From: AP-15 sp963812675
GTDB taxonomy: Bacteria; Pseudomonadota; Alphaproteobacteria; ATCC43930; CGMCC-115725
Reading direction: 5' to 3'
Assembly: GCA_963812675.1 (NCBI GenBank)
Contig: CAWEWR010000013.1
Coordinates: 23,321 to 87,320, forward strand
DNA: 64,000 nt
The position numbers were made by a program, and so were the translations under genes. Below the pieces are notes generated by a model, which ran no database searches, was not told where the DNA came from, and worked only from the letters and a program-made list of their open reading frames with translations. This document shows, in pieces, positions 58,955-64,000 of this stretch; within the stretch, counting starts at the first letter, position 1, and each line of letters opens with the position of its first letter.

Positions 58955-59354
58955 CCTCTACCCCATTTCTCGGACAGCGTCGGTGACGGGCTTTGGCAAA
59001 TGAGGCTCCACCCATCCGGGACGGTGATGTCGATTGGCCGCAAATCCTCCGCGCACGCCGCCGCCCTGGATCGCTGCTGACGAGTATCCCGGCAATCTGA
59101 TCGCGGCGCAATAATCCGATCTTCGTCCTGGATCGCGCGCGATGCTGGGACCGGGCCGACAGCCCCGCTGACTTCGACTTTGTAGAAGCGTCCTGGATCT
59201 ATCGCCTCCTGCTAGGCAGCAATTCGGACAAAATTTAATTTTATTAAATAACGCGCAAAATCATCCTGCATTATTAACCATATATAGAGTTGACAATGTA
59301 TCGATAGCGTATAAACCTCAAAGCACTGTTCATCTTTCATTAGCAACTCTGCTA
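58955..59354. other. Intergenic region with AT-rich promoter-like segment
   Basis: 400 nt divergent between the M20 and GNAT-like genes. The stretch 59230-59340 is AT-rich. A TTGACA lies at 59290-59295, with TATAAA 14 nt on, a spacing shorter than ideal for sigma-70. No gene other than the leader ORF starting at 59355 is supported. Confidence 0.5.
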
Positions 59355-59357
59355 ATG
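59338..59357. promoter_or_regulatory. Perfect inverted repeat before the GNAT-like gene
   Basis: CATTAGCA and TGCTAATG form a perfect 8-bp dyad with a 4-nt centre, 71 nt before the GNAT-like start and downstream of a TTGACA/TATAAA pair. It could be a dimeric repressor site or an RNA hairpin. The right arm contains the ATG of the leader ORF at 59355. Confidence 0.55.
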
Positions 59358-59432
59358 GCGCGTATCGAAGTCACGCAGATTCTGAAAAATCGGCGGCGGC
59401 GCTGCATGGCCGCTCCGAGGAGGATATCATGA
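59355..59432 (+). CDS. Putative 25-residue leader peptide coupled to the GNAT-like gene
   Basis: The frame starts at ATG 59355 inside the right arm of the inverted repeat and stops at TGA 59430-59432, which overlaps the GNAT-like ATG (59429) as ATGA. It contains a run of four Arg (residues 13-16) and another Arg pair near the end. There is no ribosome site before it, while the next gene has GAGGAGG inside it. It is possibly a translated leader that opens the hairpin, or a chance frame. Confidence 0.35.
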   Translation: MARIEVTQILKNRRRRCMAAPRRIS

Positions 59433-60280
59433 CCAGGATCTATCCAAACATTGTCCCGGAAAACAACCTCCGGCTCCCGGACGCCCTGACGATCAAACAT
59501 GGCCCGGCCCGCTTGCTGGCCAAGTTTGTCCTCGAAGGAGACAAAGCCGCGCGCGAAATCGGGGTGCGGCTACGACTCCGCCATGATTTTGGCGAACTCG
59601 TTTATGTCAACAAGCACGCGGCCGTCAGGCAGAGCTGGCAACCCTTACTAGACATCTTCAATCCTAAGTATTCGGATCTACTACCAGAGAATTCCTATTG
59701 GATTTCGGGCGAAGATGAGCATGGTGAAATCGTCCTGACACAAGCCGGTCGGGTTTATTATTGGCCGGACACAACACTAGAACAGGAAGCTAATCTGATG
59801 TTTTACGGCGGACGCGACAAAGGACAGCGTACCGTGGTGACCGCGGCAGATGCTAAGTTGATGACGGGGGTTGTCTTTTACGGTGGCTCGGGGTGGGTGC
59901 GTCCCGACTTTCGAGGAAAGCGGCTGATGCGCCTGGTTCCCCAACTCGGCCGCGCCTATGCATTGGCTCGCTGGCCGGTGGATTGGGGAATTTCGTTTGT
60001 CGTGCCCAAGCTCGTCGACAATGGCGTCGCTGCCGGTTATGGCTATAAACATACAAGCTACAGCATTTATTTTCCAGGATCGGTGGTGGGTGACGTGGAT
60101 GTGGTGTTGGTCAGCATCTCCGCCTCCGAGGCCTACGCAGACTTTGCCGAAACCCTCGGCAGGCTAGGCCATTCGGGACATTCGGCCTCCGCGGCGTCCA
60201 CGTCGATCAGCTTCTTGGACGATAGGCTTACAAAAATCTCATCTGACCGTGTTTTCCAAGGTAGCAACAGCCGCTCGTAG
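59429..60280 (+). CDS. GNAT-like acyltransferase of unknown substrate
   Basis: A 283-residue protein. The central region around residues 152-175 (SGWVRPDFRGKRLMRLVPQL) fits a GNAT acetyl-CoA loop (RGKRLM) with the following helix. The N-terminal 120 residues are unrecognised. No LuxI signature is present. GAGGAGG lies 5 nt before ATG 59429. The last 148 nt overlap the convergent PAS-like gene, and that C-terminal tail (after about 235) is Ser-rich and may not be conserved. Regulation is possibly by the dyad at 59338. GNAT assignment is moderate. Confidence 0.65.
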   Translation: MTRIYPNIVPENNLRLPDALTIKHGPARLLAKFVLEGDKAAREIGVRLRLRHDFGELVYVNKHAAVRQSWQPLLDIFNPKYSDLLPENSYWISGEDEHGEIVLTQAGRVYYWPDTTLEQEANLMFYGGRDKGQRTVVTAADAKLMTGVVFYGGSGWVRPDFRGKRLMRLVPQLGRAYALARWPVDWGISFVVPKLVDNGVAAGYGYKHTSYSIYFPGSVVGDVDVVLVSISASEAYADFAETLGRLGHSGHSASAASTSISFLDDRLTKISSDRVFQGSNSRS

Positions 60281-61053
60281 CGAGTCACATAAGGTTTGCT
60301 TTTCCCAAGACCGGTCTGAATTGTGGCAGTGACTATGTCGTATCGCGGCTGCCCGCTTGTGGCCACTGATTTATAAAATCCAGAAAGCCAGCCGCCGTAC
60401 TCCTTGTCAGGCAGATTCTTTATCCGTTCGCCAATGCCGTAGAACTGATATTCGGTCTCCAGCCATTTGAAGCCGTCGCCAATAAAGCGAAACACCGGGT
60501 CGCCACCGGGCGCCTTGATCCCGGCGATCACCATCAGCGTGAACAGCTGGTGTTTGATGGCAAAGGGGATCACGCTCGGGTCGAAATGTCCGAACGACAT
60601 CCGCCATTTCTGAGCAATCAGCCGCAGAGGGCCTTCTTCGATTTGAAACAAATTGGAAAAGTCCTGGGGCTCGACATGAAAACGCTCTTTGGCTGACAAC
60701 GCAAATCTCGGCGCACACAATTCAGAGAGACGCGCCACAGCCAACTCGGCGGAGCAGATGATTTCCGACTTCCAACTAACATCAAAATATTTCAACCGAA
60801 ACAGCTTGATTTGTGACTTCAAGAGCTGCTGTTGAACCGCCAACAGGGCCGGAATCTCGACATTGCGCGGATGCAGATCGATTTCGATAATGGAATTGTC
60901 GAGGATTTGAAATCTGATGAATCCCAGATTATTCACGGCGAAGGCAGCGCCATCGTAATCGGGTTCAGGATCCCCCAATGCCGCGCGAAATTCGGCGCTG
61001 TCCTCGAACATCCACGTTCCCTCGGCGGAAACAAGCATTGTCAGGCGGTTCAC
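60133..61053 (-). CDS. PAS-like sensor domain protein of unknown function
   Basis: A 306-residue protein. The C-terminal half (FRFIGDGFKWLETEYQFYGI ... PYVTRYERLLLPWKTRSDEI) has the pattern of alphaproteobacterial PAS_5-type domains. The N-terminal half is unrecognised. No output domain is attached. It converges on, and overlaps by 148 nt, the GNAT-like gene, and is divergent from the MFS exporter. The tail-to-tail pair may be a linked sensor/acyltransferase module, as inference only. Confidence 0.6.
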   Translation of the reverse strand: MNRLTMLVSAEGTWMFEDSAEFRAALGDPEPDYDGAAFAVNNLGFIRFQILDNSIIEIDLHPRNVEIPALLAVQQQLLKSQIKLFRLKYFDVSWKSEIICSAELAVARLSELCAPRFALSAKERFHVEPQDFSNLFQIEEGPLRLIAQKWRMSFGHFDPSVIPFAIKHQLFTLMVIAGIKAPGGDPVFRFIGDGFKWLETEYQFYGIGERIKNLPDKEYGGWLSGFYKSVATSGQPRYDIVTATIQTGLGKSKPYVTRYERLLLPWKTRSDEIFVSLSSKKLIDVDAAEAECPEWPSLPRVSAKSA

Positions 61054-61423
61054 GACACCCTCGCAGCGCGATATCCGGACAATTTTCCGGAGATCACCGA
61101 CTTTATCCGTCGCAGATTAACAGGAGGTGAACCGCCGCCGACAGAATGGTGAGTTTGTCGATATCAATAAAACTTCGAACATATATGTTAAATTGTATTG
61201 GATTTTGGCGAGCGGTCATTGACTCCGCGGAGCAACTGTTCGACTGTTGCAGGTGCCAGGTTACACTAATTATCAATCAAACCGGGGACAGCAACATTGG
61301 GGGTGGACTGGTAGATCCAAGCCCGTCGCATCCCTGACCTTCGAGCCTGGCGGGCCGCGTCGCGCCAGCGCGCGCGCCCGGACCTGCAGCTCCCACCAGC
61401 GGATTGGCAAAGCGCGGAGCCGA
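61054..61423. other. Intergenic region before the MFS exporter
   Basis: 370 nt with an AT-rich patch near 61150-61205 that could hold divergent promoters for the PAS-like gene and the exporter. I see no clear operator, RNA gene or small ORF. Confidence 0.5.
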
Positions 61424-62854
61424 ATGAGCGTCGAGGCACGCATCCAATCGAGTTCGGGCCGGCGGCACGCGACAATGGCGTTGATGATCGCGACCGCCAT
61501 GCAGGCCCTCGACACGACGATCGCCAATGTGGCTCTGCCTCAGCTCGAGCAAAGTCTCGGCGGCGGGATCGAGCTCGGCTCCTGGGTGATGACGAGCTAT
61601 CTTTGCGCGTCGGCAATCATGGCCACCCTCACCGGGTGGTTGCGCCGGCGTTACGGCGCGCGGCCATTATTCATCAGTTCCGTCAGCCTGTTCATCATCG
61701 CCTCTGGGCTCTGTTCGATTGCGCCCTCCTCCGTTGCGTTGATCCAATTCCGTCTCGTCCAGGGCACCGCAGCCGGCGTCATCCAGCCTCTGGCGCAAGC
61801 GATCCTTCTCGATATCTATCCTCAGCGCGACCACGGCCGAATGCTCGCCATCTGGGGAGCGGCCATCATGGCCGGCCCGATCCTCGGGCCCGTCCTCGGT
61901 GGTGTTATCGCCGACCTCAGCTCGTGGCGGTGGATTTTCGTTTTGAACTTTCCTCTCGGCTTGATCGCGATTTTGGGTCTCGGCCAGATGCCGACGACGA
62001 TCGAGCCGACCGCCAAGGCCCGCATCGACGGCATCGGCCTCGCGCTGCTGATCATCGGCGTTGGGTCGCTGCAATTGGCACTTCAGAGGATGATTGGCCA
62101 GACTTGGCCACTATCCACCGAGACGGAGGTCGAAGCCGCGGTTGCAATCTTCGCCTTCGCGGGTATCGCAATTCGCAGTTTCCGGTCTCAGTTTACACTT
62201 TTCAAGTTTCAGGTGTTTCTTAGCCTCAATTTCTCGGCGGCAGTGTTTTATAATTTTCTGGTCGGCGCGCTGTTGTTCACCACCATCGTCTTCTTGCCGG
62301 CTTTGAGCGAGGGTCCGTTGGGCTACGATGCGACCCAGGCGGGCTTGGCGCTGTCGCCACGCGGCATTGCGACGATGGCGACGATGCTGGCGGTCCATTA
62401 CCTGATCGATAGGGTCGATCATCGGGCGTTGCTCGGGATCGGAATCGTCATCACCGCGGGGGCACTCGTGCTGATGTCGCGTGTCCCACCCGATGGGGGC
62501 GCGCTCTGGTTGGCCGCGGCAAGCGCGATCCAAGGAGTCGGGGTCGGGCTCCTATTCACCCCTCTCAGCACGCTCGCCTTTTCCACCCTTGGCGCGGAAC
62601 TGCGCACCGATGCCGCCGGCGTCTATAGTCTTTTGCGGCAACTCGGCTGCGCGACGGGTGTTGCCGTCATGACAGCTGTGCTGCAGGCAAGAATTCACGG
62701 TAATTCCTTGCCGGTGTTTGATCCGTCTGCGAGGGTTTTTGCAGGCTACACCAGCTGTTTTCGAACGATGGCGATCATAACCGCTATTACCCTCCCGGGA
62801 ATCCTGCTCTTTCGCGTGCTTCGGCCGGAGGCCGCAGCGCCGAGGGCAGCATAA
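61424..62854 (+). CDS. DHA2-type MFS multidrug exporter (EmrB/QacA-like)
   Basis: A 476-residue protein with about 14 membrane segments: ALDTTIANVALPQLEQSLGG in TM1 is the DHA2 signature, followed by WVMTSYLCASAI and RRRYGARPLFISS. The motif C region GPILGPVLGGVIADLSSWRW marks an antiporter. It exports hydrophobic compounds by proton exchange. ATG 61424 has GCGGAG upstream. No EmrA-type adaptor is adjacent. Confidence 0.92.
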   Translation: MSVEARIQSSSGRRHATMALMIATAMQALDTTIANVALPQLEQSLGGGIELGSWVMTSYLCASAIMATLTGWLRRRYGARPLFISSVSLFIIASGLCSIAPSSVALIQFRLVQGTAAGVIQPLAQAILLDIYPQRDHGRMLAIWGAAIMAGPILGPVLGGVIADLSSWRWIFVLNFPLGLIAILGLGQMPTTIEPTAKARIDGIGLALLIIGVGSLQLALQRMIGQTWPLSTETEVEAAVAIFAFAGIAIRSFRSQFTLFKFQVFLSLNFSAAVFYNFLVGALLFTTIVFLPALSEGPLGYDATQAGLALSPRGIATMATMLAVHYLIDRVDHRALLGIGIVITAGALVLMSRVPPDGGALWLAAASAIQGVGVGLLFTPLSTLAFSTLGAELRTDAAGVYSLLRQLGCATGVAVMTAVLQARIHGNSLPVFDPSARVFAGYTSCFRTMAIITAITLPGILLFRVLRPEAAAPRAA

Positions 62855-62864
62855 ACCGCTGCTG

Positions 62865-64000
62865 TCAAGCGCCCGGCATCAGCGGCTTTCGTTCGGTGGG
62901 CAGTGAGATGCGCGCAATGGTCCCCTGACCCGCGCGACTTTCTATCGCGAGCTTGCCGCCATGCGCTTCGATCAGGCCTTTGGTGATCGGTAGGCCCAGA
63001 CCCGTGCCGCCATAATTGCGCGTCGTCGATGGTTGTGCTTGTCCGAAAGGCTGGAGGGCGCGCTCCAGTTCTTCCTCGTTCATCCCGATACCATGATCCT
63101 CGAATTCCACGACGGCGCGGTCGGGCTCATCCGACACCACGCGAATACAGACTTCGCCGCCGTCTCGGGAAAACTTTATTGCATTGGATAGGAGGTTGAG
63201 AAATATTTGCTTTATTGCGCGCTCGTCGGCGCAAATTTCCACCTCCCCATCCAATCGCTTCGTCACGAGCTCGATGCCACGGCAGTCGGCCCGTTCCCGC
63301 ATCATGCGGATGACTTCGCCGATCAGATGTCGGATGTTCAACGGCTCCTTTGAGAGTTCGAGCTTTCCTGCCTCTATCTTTGACATATCGAGTACATCAT
63401 TGATGATGGACAATAAATGGAGGCTGCTTTGGTGGATGTCCTTCATATAGTCTAGATATTTTTCGTTGCCGAGCGGACCGAATAGCTCATGCGCAATGAT
63501 CTCGGAAAATCCGATGATGGCATTGAGTGGAGTGCGCAGTTCATGGCTCATATTGGCCAAAAACTCGCTCTTGGCGTGATTTGCCATTTCGGCTTGGCTG
63601 CGCGCCTCGATCAATTTGCGCTCGGATGCTTTGAGATCCGTTACATCCGAGTAAACCGAGACAATCGCCCCGTCCGGCATTGCCCGGCGGCTGATCTGCA
63701 GGGTCCGTCCTCGGGGAGTCACGCGCTCCTTTCTCGTCGGTACGTCTCGATAGAAACTCTCGAGACGCTTGGCAACCTCGACTGAGGGGTCGTCACGACC
63801 GAAATCACCGCGAGCCGCCTGAAGCAGCAGGATATCGCGAAGCGGCGCACCGACCGGGAGATCGGGCGGCAATTCGAGCAGTTCGCAGAAGCGAGAGTTC
63901 CATGCGATCAACCGCCCCCGGCTGTCAAAGACGCTCAAACCCTCGCCGATATTTTCGAGCGTGCTCTGGAGCAGCCGAGCTTCGGCACAGCGTCTTCGCC
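62865..64000 (-). CDS. PAS sensor histidine kinase (5' part beyond the window)
   Basis: The frame is open to the window end, so the N-terminus is missing; a TTG at 63938 lies within a PAS domain (ENIGEGLSVFDSRGRLIAWN) and is not the true start. It contains a PAS domain, a coiled linker, the H-box SHELRTPLNAIIGFSE with the phospho-His, N-box NLLSNAIKF, G1 DHGIGM and G2 GGTGLGL. No receiver domain is attached. It is soluble in the visible part. It converges on the exporter with a 10-nt gap. The partner regulator is not in the window. Confidence 0.9.
   Translation of the reverse strand, partial: RRRCAEARLLQSTLENIGEGLSVFDSRGRLIAWNSRFCELLELPPDLPVGAPLRDILLLQAARGDFGRDDPSVEVAKRLESFYRDVPTRKERVTPRGRTLQISRRAMPDGAIVSVYSDVTDLKASERKLIEARSQAEMANHAKSEFLANMSHELRTPLNAIIGFSEIIAHELFGPLGNEKYLDYMKDIHQSSLHLLSIINDVLDMSKIEAGKLELSKEPLNIRHLIGEVIRMMRERADCRGIELVTKRLDGEVEICADERAIKQIFLNLLSNAIKFSRDGGEVCIRVVSDEPDRAVVEFEDHGIGMNEEELERALQPFGQAQPSTTRNYGGTGLGLPITKGLIEAHGGKLAIESRAGQGTIARISLPTERKPLMPGA

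Noticed and set aside
59429..60280. LuxI-type autoinducer synthase, suggested by the upstream dyad.
   Set aside because: The conserved Arg/Phe/Trp/Asp signature of LuxI proteins is not visible and no LuxR gene is adjacent; the protein is only GNAT-like.

Overview
The window is about 64 kb of GC-rich, densely packed DNA. It looks like an alphaproteobacterial chromosome or contig, probably Rhizobiales- or Rhodospirillales-like. Support for this: the recG / sdhE / mfd neighbourhood typical of the class, an alphaproteobacterial-style PAS histidine kinase, RraA/VOC/amidohydrolase catabolic genes, and hypothetical families common in soil Alphaproteobacteria. I found no rRNA, tRNA or CRISPR array. 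Genus-level assignment is not possible from sequence alone.

Layout. (1) 1-9.7 kb, surface glycan genes: a 5'-truncated SAM methyltransferase carrying two copies of an unnamed module, a TylF-type O-methyltransferase, a zinc-ribbon/coiled-coil protein, a second carrier of the module, a GT4 glycosyltransferase, a membrane-anchor-less FtsH-like AAA protease, and an SxtJ / DUF5989 / carbamoyltransferase trio. (2) 6.5 kb and 9.9-19.7 kb, a type II secretion locus (gspK-L-M-C/N-D-E-F-G-H-I on the minus strand). gspJ is displaced about 3 kb and inverted. (3) 19.9-24.5 kb, a large exported protein and a lytic-transglycosylase-like protein (both plausible clients or helpers of the secretion system), then a second GT4 enzyme. 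(4) 24.5-30.7 kb, recG, sdhE and mfd. (5) 30.7-40.9 kb, mixed metabolism: two coupled polysaccharide-deacetylase-fold genes, an RRM protein, a DUF1326-DUF2182-DUF1326 operon, an MBL-fold hydrolase with an MFS transporter, an amidohydrolase, a Rieske ferredoxin, a DJ-1/PfpI protein and a PEBP-family protein. (6) 41-47 kb, a visibly AT-richer accessory island of ORFans, one interrupted by an amber codon and one with its start region hit by an IS1595-family element. (7) 47.2-59 kb, catabolism and housekeeping: RraA-like, VOC, PepN, PRTase, amidase, aldolase/dehydrogenase fusion, DUF6197-like, M20 amidohydrolase. (8) 59-64 kb, a GNAT-like gene behind a perfect inverted repeat and a coupled leader ORF, overlapping tail-to-tail with a PAS-like gene, then a drug-type MFS exporter and a histidine kinase cut by the window end.

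Three cross-cutting observations. A 54-bp palindromic repeat is read as 18 in-frame codons inside the FtsH-like gene, and a near-identical copy forms the start of mfd. An approximately 55-residue module (core GxGR[FY]xH[WY]G) occurs three times in two glycan-cluster genes. At least three genes (carbamoyltransferase, recG, deacetylase 2) carry indel-type frameshifts, so base-level assembly error must be considered when reading any broken gene here.
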